The notes under the pieces: model-generated
The model's input: the letters and a program-made list of their open reading frames with translations, nothing else
Told to the model about the DNA's origin: nothing
Database searches by the model: none
In this document: piece after piece, positions 1 to 8,131 of the stretch
Position numbering within the stretch: the first letter of the stretch is position 1
Layout of the letters: each line of letters begins with the position of its first letter
Program-made: the position numbers and the translations under genes
Assembly (NCBI GenBank): GCA_041397525.1
Contig: JAWKWL010000002.1
Location: forward strand, 527,162-591,161
Reading direction: 5' to 3'
DNA: 64,000 nucleotides
DNA from: BOKV01 sp041397525
Lineage (GTDB): Bacteria; Pseudomonadota; Alphaproteobacteria; Rhizobiales; Rhizobiaceae

Positions 1-263
1 GCAGCAGGTGTGGACGGTTGCAATGGCGCCGCATTCGGATCAAGCGATGCAACCTCCGTCTGGCCATTTGCAGCCTGCGGCTGGCCTTGTGCATCAAGCG
101 GTGGCAACTGCCCTGTTTGTACCGGTTCAAGCGGTGCGGAGGGCAAGGGTGCTGGTGGCGCAGCCGAATCCAGCGCAGACATTCTCGAGCTTTGGCAACC
201 CGAAACTGCCAGTCCGGCTCCCAGAACCAACAATATTGCCGCAGATGACCTGATACGCGTCAT
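1..263 (-). CDS. omp19: Omp19/Inh-type outer membrane lipoprotein (3' part outside window)
   Basis: The frame opens at the ATG complementary to 261-263, reads leftward without a stop and runs off the window, so only about 87 N-terminal codons are seen. A short basic N-terminus and hydrophobic stretch lead to a lipobox V-S-G-C with Cys23 as the predicted lipidated residue. The mature start, C-Q-S-S-R followed by a proline/alanine-rich linker, closely resembles Brucella Omp19, a surface lipoprotein with a C-terminal protease-inhibitor (AprI/Inh) domain. That domain lies beyond base 1 and is not visible. GGAGG lies 8 nt before this ATG; an in-frame ATG at 278 contains that GGAGG and is less likely. 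The homology call is from memory of the family, so it is probable rather than certain. Confidence 0.72.
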   Translation of the reverse strand, partial: MTRIRSSAAILLVLGAGLAVSGCQSSRMSALDSAAPPAPLPSAPLEPVQTGQLPPLDAQGQPQAANGQTEVASLDPNAAPLQPSTPA

Positions 264-379
264 TCCCGCGTCCTCCATTACGCCCCTGAAGTGGCACCCT
301 GCTAGCCGAGTGGGCCAACATTAGGGCACTACTATCGCGTCATATGGTAAATCAAAACTGAATGAAAGCTGAATGGCGC

Positions 380-847
380 TCAGGCAGCCCGGCTTGTGGA
401 AACATCGGGCAGTGCCAATTCCGGGAATCGTGGCGTGATGTCACCGGAAACAATAAGGCCGGCAATTGCATGCCCGACAAGGTCCAGCACTTTGGCATAG
501 GCTTTCGGCGAAGGATCATCCTTCGGGTCCGGGACATGCCAGCAAAGCTTCCGATGATTTCCGGCGAGTTCAAATTCCGGCGCATTCATGTCCAGGTGAA
601 TGCAAAGGTCGATCTGTGGCGCACCGGCTAGCGCAAACAACTCTATGGATTTTGGCTGCAGCCCTTCGACCGGCAGGCGATTTTCCCGCAAAACCCTGAT
701 TGCGGACTGGTCAACCTTGTCTGCTGTTGCCCAGCCTGCAGAAAATGCCCGCCAACCCGGAATTTCGGCAGCGTTGAAGCAGGCTTCCGCGATGACGCTG
801 CGTGCGGCATTCCGCCTGCCTGCGAACAATACTGACCTTGTTTGCAT
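380..847 (-). CDS. ArsC/low-molecular-weight phosphatase-fold protein lacking the catalytic cysteine
   Basis: 155 residues with the layout of thioredoxin-coupled arsenate reductases and low-molecular-weight phosphatases: an N-terminal beta strand plus P-loop (V-L-F-A-G-R-R-N-A-A-R-S), a middle region and a late P-D-P motif. Active family members have the P-loop C-T-G-N-S-A-R-S; here the nucleophilic Cys position is Gly and the loop is otherwise partly kept (N, A, R, S). The later Cys pair used by ArsC is also not evident. It is therefore probably not an active reductase or phosphatase and may be a binding or regulatory relative. GAGG sits 5 nt before the chosen ATG at 847. The frame stays open upstream to 1015, but that part looks non-coding. 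The next gene downstream, same strand, is the Omp19-like lipoprotein. Confidence 0.7.
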   Translation of the reverse strand: MQTRSVLFAGRRNAARSVIAEACFNAAEIPGWRAFSAGWATADKVDQSAIRVLRENRLPVEGLQPKSIELFALAGAPQIDLCIHLDMNAPEFELAGNHRKLCWHVPDPKDDPSPKAYAKVLDLVGHAIAGLIVSGDITPRFPELALPDVSTSRAA

Positions 848-1337
848 CTGTTCCTCGCCTTTTGCGAATGGAGCGCCCACCCGGGCATCCATCCTGATTC
901 GTTCGTCATGGCGCATGTCTATCGGCATTTGCGGACAAGGATGTGACAATTGCTTGTTCGTTCCGTGGCTCGTTTCATGACCTGGTTTCAGACCTGTCTC
1001 ATGACTTTGCGACATGTGCCTGGAATACTGTCGCGGGACTATGTTTTCGAAGTCGGAAGGGTCTCATCGACCAGAACAAGGAAGCGCCAAGCGGAATCTG
1101 CCCAATGGTGAATGAACGGCCGTGACAGTCTTCAGCAATTGCGTGACATGACGGTGTTCCACGAATTGCTCTACGAGAAACGCAAGCAATTCCGGGTTAC
1201 TTTCGGCAGGGCGATCACGCCCGACATGCCGGATCGCGGCACCCGTCTGGTGACCTTATGGCTGCAAGTCCATTGCATTGACACTCCGGCCAGCAATCGC
1301 CGGACCGTATTAGGTAACCGACAATCGGGATCTAACT
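848..1337. other. 490-bp intergenic region with a possible decayed acyltransferase fragment
   Basis: This stretch separates msrA from the ArsC-like gene. I see no convincing complete gene in it. Around 1140-1270 on the plus strand a short open frame encodes H-E-L-L-Y-E-K-R-K-Q-F-R-V-T-F-G, which resembles the C-terminal part of PlsC-type lysophospholipid acyltransferases (E-L-x-N-K-R-x-x-x-x-V-x-x-G). A TGA directly precedes its first ATG (1112) and no upstream acyltransferase motifs (H-x4-D, F-P-E-G) are found, so at most it is a remnant. The promoters for the leftward ArsC-like gene should lie in the 848-1000 part. Confidence 0.3.
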
Positions 1338-1958
1338 TCAACTGCCGTGGTTGATACCGGCATGGGCTTCCGCACCCCACAAGGCATCAATGCGCGCATC
1401 CCTCCCGCAGCCCTTGCGGTAGTAGTTGTAGCGTACCGGATTCTTCTTGTAATAATCCTGGTGATAACCCTCGGCATCGGTGAAGAAACTCGCAGCGACA
1501 ATCGGGGTGACGACCGGCATCGGCAATTTGCCTGATGCGTCAATTTCAGCCTTCGATGCTTGCGCAAGCTTCATTTGCGCATCGTCCAGCGCAAAGATTG
1601 CCGTTGTATAGGAATGGCCACGGTCGCAGAATTGTCCACCTGCATCAGTCGGATCAACACTGCGCCAGAAGGTGTGCAACAACTGCGCATAGCTCACCCT
1701 GCTGTCATCATACTTGATCCTCACCGCCTCGACATGACCTTCATGATTGCGATAGGTCGGGTTTTCAAGCGTGCCGCCCGTATAACCGGACACCACCTCG
1801 CTCACACCATCGACATGCTCGAAATCCTTTTCCATGCACCAGAAGCAGCCACCAGCGAAGATGGCCGTTTTTTGTGCAGCACATGCCTGCACCGGATACT
1901 GCCCGGCAAGTGCCGCTGCCATGGCACCCGCCATTAAGAAAAATGTTTTCCTGTCCAT
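1338..1958 (-). CDS. msrA: Peptide-methionine (S)-S-oxide reductase MsrA, exported form
   Basis: 206 residues. The hallmark G-C-F-W-C motif lies at residues 37-41 (catalytic Cys38), followed by the family blocks G-Y-x-G-G, N-P-T-Y and G-H-x-E-A. A late Cys (K-G-C-G) could act as the recycling cysteine. The enzyme reduces the S-epimer of methionine sulfoxide in proteins. A hydrophobic N-terminus ending near A-Q-A/A-A-Q predicts export, so it probably repairs periplasmic proteins. GGAG lies 7 nt before the ATG at 1958; the GTG two codons upstream (1964) is too close to that site. The gene stands alone, transcribed leftward. Confidence 0.93.
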   Translation of the reverse strand: MDRKTFFLMAGAMAAALAGQYPVQACAAQKTAIFAGGCFWCMEKDFEHVDGVSEVVSGYTGGTLENPTYRNHEGHVEAVRIKYDDSRVSYAQLLHTFWRSVDPTDAGGQFCDRGHSYTTAIFALDDAQMKLAQASKAEIDASGKLPMPVVTPIVAASFFTDAEGYHQDYYKKNPVRYNYYRKGCGRDARIDALWGAEAHAGINHGS

Positions 1959-2073
1959 GACCACGCTCCATACCGCGAAAGGCCGTCAAGGGACGACCGC
2001 TTGACGCCGTTATGGAACCAATCCCTCCGGACAGCAAATCAAGCGCATACACGCCTGCGTGATGATTGCGGAA

Positions 2074-2415
2074 TCAGCTCAGGGCATCAAAGGCCGATAG
2101 CGCTTCGGCACCGTAAATCATCGACGGACCGCCGCCCATATAGAGCGCGACCGCGATGGTTTCTATCACTTCCTGCCGCGTCGCCCCGTATTTCCTGGCG
2201 GCCTTGGCATGGAATGCAAGACACCCATCGCAACGCGCGGTGATGCCGATGGCAAGCGCGATCAATTCCTTGGTTTTGGAATCAAGCTCACCCGGGCTGA
2301 TGGCAGCGCGTGCCAGCTCGCCAAATCCCCTGGCGGCTTCTGGCATGCTTTTTCTCAGTTCCGCCATCCGCCCATTGGTTTGATCAGTGAATTCAGGCCA
2401 GTTGGTCGCAGCCAT
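2074..2415 (-). CDS. Carboxymuconolactone decarboxylase/AhpD-like family protein
   Basis: 113 residues of the CMD/AhpD fold. The core T-K-E-L-I-A-L-A-I-G leads to a C-D-G-C pair followed by a nearby His (C-x2-C-x3-H), the redox centre of AhpD-type alkyl hydroperoxidase subfamilies; gamma-carboxymuconolactone decarboxylases proper usually lack this Cys pair. I therefore favour a thiol-peroxidase-like or redox role over aromatic degradation; no aromatic catabolic genes are nearby. GGAG lies 6 nt before the ATG at 2415; an ATG at 2427 lacks a good site. It lies 101 bp downstream of the Asp-box protein on the same strand. Confidence 0.85.
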   Translation of the reverse strand: MAATNWPEFTDQTNGRMAELRKSMPEAARGFGELARAAISPGELDSKTKELIALAIGITARCDGCLAFHAKAARKYGATRQEVIETIAVALYMGGGPSMIYGAEALSAFDALS

Positions 2416-2516
2416 ATCTATCTCCATGCAACAACAGTTATGTCACTGCGGAAATAGGCCATTGGCGCATGATGCAACTTGATGAGGATCAAGCAGCGCA
2501 CGACAGGACGTGTTTT

Positions 2517-3677
2517 TCAGCGCCGGTCGAGCGCCTCGACACACAGGATGGTCGGCAGATGCCGGGCGATCTCGTCCCAGTGATCGCCATTGTCCTCACT
2601 GGCAAAGACCGAACCGGTATTGGTTCCGAAATAGATCCCTCCCTGTTCGCCCCGGTCGGTTGCCATCGCCTGGCGCAGAACCGTGAAATGACAATTCTTC
2701 TGCGGCAATCCCTCGCGCAAAGGCTGCCAGCTCGCACCGCCATCGCGGCTTCTCCAGACCGCCGCCGAGGCATCTGGCGGATAGCGGCCCTGCCTGTCAC
2801 CATTGAGTGGAATGACCCAGACCGTTTCAGGGTCATGCGGATGAACCGCAACAGGAAAACCGAATGTGGAGGGCAGGCCATCCGTTATGTCCTGCCAGCT
2901 GCGCCCGCCATCAGGGCTGCGGAAAACGCCATGGTGATTTTGCTGGTAGAGACGATCGCCATCCTTGCCCGGCGCCCGCACCATGTTGTGCACGCATAAA
3001 CCGGTCTGCCCGTCGCGCGGCGCAGCCGGATGATCGTGATGACTGCAGGTCTCTCCATTCGCAAGCCGGTTGCGCCGCTCCCAGCTCTTGCCACCATCCT
3101 CGGTAGCGAAGACACCCGCCGACGAAATGCCAAGCCAGATCTTGTCGGCTGATCCGGGATCTGGAACGATGGTGTGCAACACCAGTCCGGCAGCGCCGGC
3201 TATCCATTCCTCGCGGGTGGGGTGCTTGTTGAAACCGTTGACCGCTTCCCAGTTTACCCCGCCATCCGCGCTGGAATAGAGCTTGCCCGGCTTGCCGCCA
3301 GCGAGCAGACGGCCATGTGCATGAGCCAGCGACCAGATTGCGGTGACCTCACCATCGAATTTCGTGTCCGGTGGCGTCCAGCCGAACATCTTCGCCATTT
3401 CGGGATCGTTCGCCGCCCACTCGTCCACCTGTCCCTTCGACAGTTTGGACAATTGCCAGCTCTCGCCGCCATCGACCGAGCGCCAGATGCCGGCGCCATG
3501 CCAGTCATTGCCACCACCTGCCCAAAGATCACCGGTCTCGCGGTCGCCAATCATGTGGTTGATCGGCCAGCCGTCACAATACGGCCCGCGCACCACCCAT
3601 TCGCCCGACACGCTTTCGCGTATGATGACGAAAGCGCCCTTGGTTGTGCCAACAAGAATGCTGAGATCAGCCGCCAT
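2517..3677 (-). CDS. Asp-box (BNR-repeat) beta-propeller protein
   Basis: 386 residues with six Asp-box motifs of the form S-x-D-G-G-x-S-W or close variants (for example S-V-D-G-G-E-S-W, T-E-D-G-G-K-S-W, S-P-D-G-G-R-S-W), spaced through the chain as in sialidase-like and VPS10-like propellers. There is no signal peptide and no clear sialidase Arg triad, so the enzymatic activity is unknown and a cytosolic role is likely. His-rich segments (C-S-H-H-D-H-P, Q-Q-N-H-H-G-V) could bind metal. GGAGG sits 5-6 nt before the ATG. The annotation exo-alpha-sialidase that such proteins often receive is not supported here. Confidence 0.85.
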   Translation of the reverse strand: MAADLSILVGTTKGAFVIIRESVSGEWVVRGPYCDGWPINHMIGDRETGDLWAGGGNDWHGAGIWRSVDGGESWQLSKLSKGQVDEWAANDPEMAKMFGWTPPDTKFDGEVTAIWSLAHAHGRLLAGGKPGKLYSSADGGVNWEAVNGFNKHPTREEWIAGAAGLVLHTIVPDPGSADKIWLGISSAGVFATEDGGKSWERRNRLANGETCSHHDHPAAPRDGQTGLCVHNMVRAPGKDGDRLYQQNHHGVFRSPDGGRSWQDITDGLPSTFGFPVAVHPHDPETVWVIPLNGDRQGRYPPDASAAVWRSRDGGASWQPLREGLPQKNCHFTVLRQAMATDRGEQGGIYFGTNTGSVFASEDNGDHWDEIARHLPTILCVEALDRR

Positions 3678-3749
3678 GATACCCTCCTGACGAGATCAAG
3701 AGGATAGCATGGTTCTGCAAATCAACATATATCCGCCTGGATCAGATTG

Positions 3750-4271
3750 TCAGTGAACCACCAGGCCCAGTTTCTGGCGCAACCGGTCTACCCTTTGGCG
3801 GATTTGCGGGGACCGGTCACCGCTGGCCGCGCGCTGCACCATGTCCACAAGTTGTTCCCTTTCATTCTCGTTCAACCGGCTTTTCAGAAAGGGACAAACC
3901 TTGTCGATGACCACACCCGTATCGCCAATTTGTTCAAACGCCCATTTGGCATAGATAATCGCTTCATCCACTTTTGCCGGACCGGCAACCGAAGCGATGG
4001 CATTACGGATTCGCTGGTCATCGCCGGGCGTAACCGGGCGGTCTTCACACAAGATTGCTGTCATGATGGTTGCCGCAGCCACAACCGGATCGTCTATGGC
4101 GGTGAGCGGGGATAGCGCGGCCTTCTTGCGGATTGCATTGCGACGAATACTGCCCCTGACCCGACCGACTGCATCAGCAGCCTCATTTGCCGCCTGGCCA
4201 AGATATTTTAGCCGATACCACCAAAATGCAGCCGCCCCCGCAACACCAAGTATAAACAGGATTATATGCAT
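3750..4271 (-). CDS. Membrane-anchored TerB-like hypothetical protein
   Basis: 173 residues. An N-terminal transmembrane segment (about residues 2-19) is followed by a basic patch (R-x-R-R-N-A-I-R-K-K) and a mostly helical cytosolic domain whose pattern (D-D-P-V-V-A-A-A-T-I-M-T-A) suggests a TerB/DjlA-like helical bundle. The similarity is weak and no function follows from it. GGAA lies 7 nt before the ATG. It is transcribed leftward from an AT-rich 134-bp upstream region (4272-4405) that probably holds its promoter. No partner gene adjoins it. Confidence 0.75.
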   Translation of the reverse strand: MHIILFILGVAGAAAFWWYRLKYLGQAANEAADAVGRVRGSIRRNAIRKKAALSPLTAIDDPVVAAATIMTAILCEDRPVTPGDDQRIRNAIASVAGPAKVDEAIIYAKWAFEQIGDTGVVIDKVCPFLKSRLNENEREQLVDMVQRAASGDRSPQIRQRVDRLRQKLGLVVH

Positions 4272-4405
4272 GGGACCATTCCGGGTTTCGTGATTAAGAA
4301 CGTAAAGTTGAATCTACCCTGACAACAAAAAATAGCCGGTTCAAATGAAAATTGAATCTGTTACCAAGCATGAATTTCATTGTTGCGAAATATCAGCGGC
4401 CGGGA

Positions 4406-5038
4406 TCAGATGCCTGCCGCATTAAGCCGTGCTTTCAACGCTGCAACCTCCGCTTCCAGTTCACGTATGCGTTCCTCAAGATCTGAATGGGGAGCTGCGC
4501 TGCGACCGGAACTGGCGACCAATACCGAAACATCGACATCGCCCGACAGCAGATGCGCAAAGCGGTCATCGCGTTGTCCCGGCGCGCGGCCGATTTCCTT
4601 GATCAGGGCCGGATTTCGCCCGATCATCATGTCGAGCTCCTCGCGCACATGCTCTGCATCGCGAAAATGCGCCATCCGCTCGCTGCGTATCAGCAATTCA
4701 TTCACGGTTTGCGGCCCGCGCAGCAGCAGCAGCGCAAGCAGCGCGCATTGCGATACCGTCAGGGTAAAACGCCGGTCGGCCTCCTGCGCATAACGGTCAA
4801 CCCGGGCGGTCGGCATGCATTTGACCAGGCCTTTGACCTCAAGCGATTTCAGAGCGCCATGGATTTCATCGGGTTCCAACGCCATCACCGGATCGCGCGA
4901 CGATTTCTGGTTGGCGGCACTTTGCAAGGCATTGGGCGTCAACGGATAAACATCCGGCGTCAGCAACTTCTTTTCCAGAAGGCAGCCGAGAATACGGGTT
5001 TCGAACGGATTGAGATGGGGCAATGAGGATTCGGTCAT
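4406..5038 (-). CDS. yceH: YceH/DUF480 family winged-helix protein
   Basis: 210 residues matching the DUF480 family: N-terminal block L-N-P-F-E-T-R-I-L-G-C-L-L-E-K, then T-P-D-x-Y-P-L-T-x-N-A-L, typical of two tandem winged-helix folds, and a C-terminal heptad-rich coiled coil (from about residue 185, D-L-E-E-R-I-R-E-L-E-A-E). No biochemical role is firmly established for the family; DNA binding is inferred from the fold. The start at 5038 places the conserved block about 8 residues from the N-terminus; the frame is open upstream to 5125, but that segment has no family similarity. No strong Shine-Dalgarno is visible. Confidence 0.85.
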   Translation of the reverse strand: MTESSLPHLNPFETRILGCLLEKKLLTPDVYPLTPNALQSAANQKSSRDPVMALEPDEIHGALKSLEVKGLVKCMPTARVDRYAQEADRRFTLTVSQCALLALLLLRGPQTVNELLIRSERMAHFRDAEHVREELDMMIGRNPALIKEIGRAPGQRDDRFAHLLSGDVDVSVLVASSGRSAAPHSDLEERIRELEAEVAALKARLNAAGI

Positions 5039-5112
5039 GGCCAAGAAATAGCGCGGCCAAACGGCCAGCGCCAGAACCATCTTTGTCTTGACGGGAATGT
5101 CCGCTGCTGCAG

Positions 5113-5135
5113 ACCCTCGGGACAAGCCCGAGGGT
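5113..5135. repeat. REP-like palindromic repeat
   Basis: A perfect 9-bp inverted repeat (ACCCTCGGG, 5-nt loop, CCCGAGGGT) lies in the 111 bp between the end of sdhB and yceH. The core matches the pattern CTCGGGCTTGxCCCGAG, which I recognise as a common intergenic palindrome in alphaproteobacterial genomes. There is no T-run after either arm, so it is not a canonical terminator; it could still act as an mRNA-stabilising 3' hairpin for the sdh transcript. Confidence 0.6.
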
Positions 5136-5149
5136 GACGGTCTTTTTGA

Positions 5150-5927
5150 TCAGACCCGCCGTTCCACCATCATCTTCTTGATCTCGGCAATCGCCTTGGC
5201 GGGGTTCAATCCCTTCGGGCAGGCTTGCGTGCAATTCATGATGGTGTGGCAGCGATAGAGACGGAACGGATCTTCCAGGTTGTCGAGCCGTTCGCCGGTT
5301 GCTTCATCGCGCGAATCGATCAGCCAGCGATAGGCCTGCAACAGCACTGCCGGTCCCAGATAGCGATCGCCATTCCACCAGTAGGACGGGCACGACGTCG
5401 AACAGCAGGCGCAAAGGATGCACTCATACAAGCCGTCGAGCTTCTGTCGGTCCTCATGGCTTTGCAGCCACTCACTCTGCGGCTCCGGTGAAACCGTCTG
5501 CAGCCAGCTCGATCGAGCGGTGCTGCGCGTAGAATTGCGTGAGATCCGGCACGAGGTCATGACGACCGGCATGTGCGGCAACGGATAGACCTTCCGCTGC
5601 GCCAGCAATTTCATCCATGCCCTTGGTGCAGGCCAGCGTATTGGTGCCGTCGATATTCATCGCGCACGAGCCGCAAATGCCCTCGCGGCAGGAGCGGCGC
5701 AATGTCAGCGTTGGATCGACATTGTTCTTGATCCACAACAGCGCGTCGAGCACCATCGGCCCGCAATCATCCATATCAACGAAATAGGTGTCGATGCGCG
5801 GATTCTCGCCATCATCCGGTGACCAGCGATAGATGCGGTATTCGCGCAGATTGGTCTTGCCCGCAGGCTTCGGCCATGTCTTGCCGGCCTTGATCTGCGA
5901 GTTTTTGGGAAGAGTCAGAGCTACCAT
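5150..5927 (-). pseudogene. sdhB: Succinate dehydrogenase iron-sulfur subunit, frame broken three times
   Basis: The full SdhB sequence is present, but spread over two frames. From 5927 one frame gives the N-terminal [2Fe-2S] ferredoxin domain (C-R-E-G-I-C-G-S-C) up to the segment M-D-E-I. The motif K-V-Y-P-L-P-H-M-P-V-V then appears in a second frame (apparent one-base gain near 5594-5595). D-L-V-P-D-L-T-x-F-Y-A-Q-H returns to the first frame (loss of a base near 5558-5560). From W-L-Q-T onward the second frame continues (shift near 5507), holding the [3Fe-4S]/[4Fe-4S] Cys motifs C-I-L-C-A-C-C-S-T-S-C-P and C-T-Q-A-C-P-K, to the stop at 5150. Restoring the frame gives about 259 residues, the normal length. 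All ligand residues are intact, and it is the only sdhB in view, so sequencing or assembly error is the likelier cause; true gene loss cannot be excluded. Confidence 0.88.
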
Positions 5928-5928
5928 C

Positions 5929-7737
5929 TCAATACACCCGTGCCTTCGGCTTGATCTGGTCGAGCGAAATGCCTTCCGCGATCAGTTCGGTATGAACCGG
6001 ACGGTAGGAAAGCTTGACCTTGCCCTTCTCGTCGACTTTAGAAAGCGTGTGCTTGCGCCAGTTCTTGTCATCGCGGTTGGAGAAATCCTCGCGCGCATGC
6101 GCGCCACGGCTTTCGTGCCGGGCTTCCGCTCCCACGACAGTGGTGATCGCGCAGGCCATCAGGTTTTCCAGCTCCAGCGTCTCGACAAGATCGGAATTCC
6201 AGATCATCGAGCGGTCGTGAACCTTCAGGTCATCAAGCCCGCCCCAGATTTCACCCATGCGCTTGACGCCGGATTTGAGCGTTTCCTCGGTACGGAACAC
6301 CGCTGCATCCTCCTGCATCGCCTTTTGCATCTTGAGACGCAGTTCCGCGGTTGGCGTGGAACCATTGGCGTGGCGCAACCGGTCGAAGCGGTCGATGATC
6401 TTGTCGCAGGATGCCTGGCTCGGTTTGGCAATGGCTGCCTTGCGGTCAATCACCTGCCCGGCCCGGATCGCGGCTGCACGGCCAAACACCACCAGGTCGA
6501 TCAGCGAGTTCGAGCCGAGACGGTTTGCACCATGCACCGAAGCGCAACCGGCTTCACCCACCGCCATTAGGCCCGGTGTCACGCGGTTCGGGTCCTTGGC
6601 GGTCGGGTTCAGCACCTCACCCCAGTAATTGGTCGGGATGCCGCCCATGTTGTAATGGACTGTCGGCAGCACCGGGATCGGCTGGCGCGTGACGTCAACA
6701 CCAGCGAAAATCTTCGCACTTTCCGAGATGCCGGGAAGCCGCTCGTTCAACACCGCCGGATCGAGGTGGTCGAGATGGAGGTAAATGTGGTCCTTGTTCG
6801 GACCAACACCGCGCCCCTCGCGGATTTCCATCGTCATGCAACGTGAAACGACATCGCGCGAGGCAAGATCCTTGGCGGAAGGTGCATAGCGCTCCATGAA
6901 GCGCTCACCTTCGGAATTGACCAGATAGCCGCCCTCGCCGCGAGCACCCTCGGTGATCAGGCAGCCAGCGCCGTAAATGCCGGTCGGGTGGAACTGGACG
7001 AACTCCATGTCCTGAAGCGGCAGCCCTGCGCGCGCAATCATGCCATTGCCGTCGCCGGTGCAGGTATGCGCGGAAGTCGCGGAGAAATAGGCGCGGCCAT
7101 AGCCACCGGTCGCCAGAACCACCATCTTGGCATTGAAGCGGTGGATCGTGCCATCGTCGAGGTTCCAGGCAATGATCCCGGTACAGACCCCGTCATCCGA
7201 CATGATGAGATCAATGGCGAAATATTCGATGTAAAACTCTGCATTGTGCCGCAGCGACTGGCCATAAAGCGTGTGCAGGATGGCGTGACCAGTGCGGTCA
7301 GCGGCTGCACAGGTACGCTGAACCGGCGGGCCGTCACCGAAATTCTGCATGTGCCCGCCAAACGGACGCTGATAGATCTTGCCTTCCTCGGTCCGCGAGA
7401 ACGGCACCCCGTAATGCTCAAGTTCATAGACCGCCTTCGGCGCTTCCATCGCCAGATATTGCATGGCGTCAACATCGCCAAGCCAGTCTGAACCCTTGAC
7501 GGTGTCATACATGTGCCACTGCCATGAATCGGGACCCATGTTCGACAACGAGGCGGCAATTCCGCCCTGTGCCGCAACCGTATGCGAGCGCGTTGGAAAG
7601 ACCTTGGTTACACAGGCTGTTTTCAAGCCCTGCTCGGCCATGCCGAGCGTTGCCCGCAATCCCGAACCACCGGCACCAACCACGACAACATCATGCCAGT
7701 GATCGACGAACTTGTAGGTGCCATCCCTGGATGCCAT
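5929..7737 (-). CDS. sdhA: Succinate dehydrogenase flavoprotein subunit
   Basis: 602 residues. It oxidises succinate to fumarate in complex II on the inner face of the cytoplasmic membrane. Visible are the N-terminal dinucleotide fold G-A-G-G-S-G, the covalent-FAD block R-S-H-T-V-A-A-Q-G-G, the active-site region F-H-P-T-G, and H-G-A-N-R-L-G-S-N-S near the C-terminal third. GGAGG lies 8 nt before the ATG at 7737; upstream in-frame starts reach into sdhD. The sdhB start lies one base beyond the stop, so translation is probably coupled. Order sdhC-D-A-B is the standard alphaproteobacterial operon. Confidence 0.98.
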   Translation of the reverse strand: MASRDGTYKFVDHWHDVVVVGAGGSGLRATLGMAEQGLKTACVTKVFPTRSHTVAAQGGIAASLSNMGPDSWQWHMYDTVKGSDWLGDVDAMQYLAMEAPKAVYELEHYGVPFSRTEEGKIYQRPFGGHMQNFGDGPPVQRTCAAADRTGHAILHTLYGQSLRHNAEFYIEYFAIDLIMSDDGVCTGIIAWNLDDGTIHRFNAKMVVLATGGYGRAYFSATSAHTCTGDGNGMIARAGLPLQDMEFVQFHPTGIYGAGCLITEGARGEGGYLVNSEGERFMERYAPSAKDLASRDVVSRCMTMEIREGRGVGPNKDHIYLHLDHLDPAVLNERLPGISESAKIFAGVDVTRQPIPVLPTVHYNMGGIPTNYWGEVLNPTAKDPNRVTPGLMAVGEAGCASVHGANRLGSNSLIDLVVFGRAAAIRAGQVIDRKAAIAKPSQASCDKIIDRFDRLRHANGSTPTAELRLKMQKAMQEDAAVFRTEETLKSGVKRMGEIWGGLDDLKVHDRSMIWNSDLVETLELENLMACAITTVVGAEARHESRGAHAREDFSNRDDKNWRKHTLSKVDEKGKVKLSYRPVHTELIAEGISLDQIKPKARVY

Positions 7738-7741
7738 TCGA

Positions 7742-8122
7742 TCAGCCTCCGAATGCAATTTTGAGAACTGCAACAAGCGTGGCGACGCCCACTGCAATCG
7801 TGAAGAAGGAATTGGCCATCAACAGCAGGATTTTCATGCCCTCGCCATGGACATAGTCCTCAATGATCACCTGCATGCCGAGACGCATGTGAACGAGGCC
7901 TGAAATGAGAACCAGCAACAGGCCGGTCGCCACCAGCGGTGAGGAAAGGGTCGCCACGGTTTGCGCATGACTGGCGCCATTGAGTGAAACCACAAGCCAG
8001 ACAAAGAAGATGATCAGCGGCACATTGGCCACGGCTGTGACCCGCTGCCGCCAGAAATGTTCGGTACCATCCTTGGCTGAACCAAGGCCGCGCACCTTGC
8101 CGAGAGGCGTTCGCATGCTCAT
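7742..8122 (-). CDS. sdhD: Succinate dehydrogenase membrane anchor subunit D
   Basis: 126 residues with three hydrophobic segments (about 30-50, 62-82, 95-118 of the chain). The start M-S-M-R-T-P-L-G-K-V-R-G-L-G-S-A-K-x-G-T-x-H-F-W is diagnostic of alphaproteobacterial SdhD, and a conserved H-x-R-x-G-x-x-x-I-I-x-D-Y-V segment follows in helix II, contributing to haem b and quinone binding. It anchors SdhAB to the membrane together with SdhC. An A/G-rich site (AGGGGG) lies 5 nt before the ATG at 8122. It sits 9 bp after sdhC and 4 bp before sdhA. Confidence 0.95.
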   Translation of the reverse strand: MSMRTPLGKVRGLGSAKDGTEHFWRQRVTAVANVPLIIFFVWLVVSLNGASHAQTVATLSSPLVATGLLLVLISGLVHMRLGMQVIIEDYVHGEGMKILLLMANSFFTIAVGVATLVAVLKIAFGG

Positions 8123-8131
8123 CACCACCCC

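Noticed and set aside
380..847. Functional arsenate reductase
   Set aside because: The nucleophilic Cys is Gly and no ars genes (arsR, arsB, acr3) are nearby.
5113..5135. Hairpin as terminator of the sdh operon
   Set aside because: No T-run follows either arm; classed as a REP-like palindrome instead.
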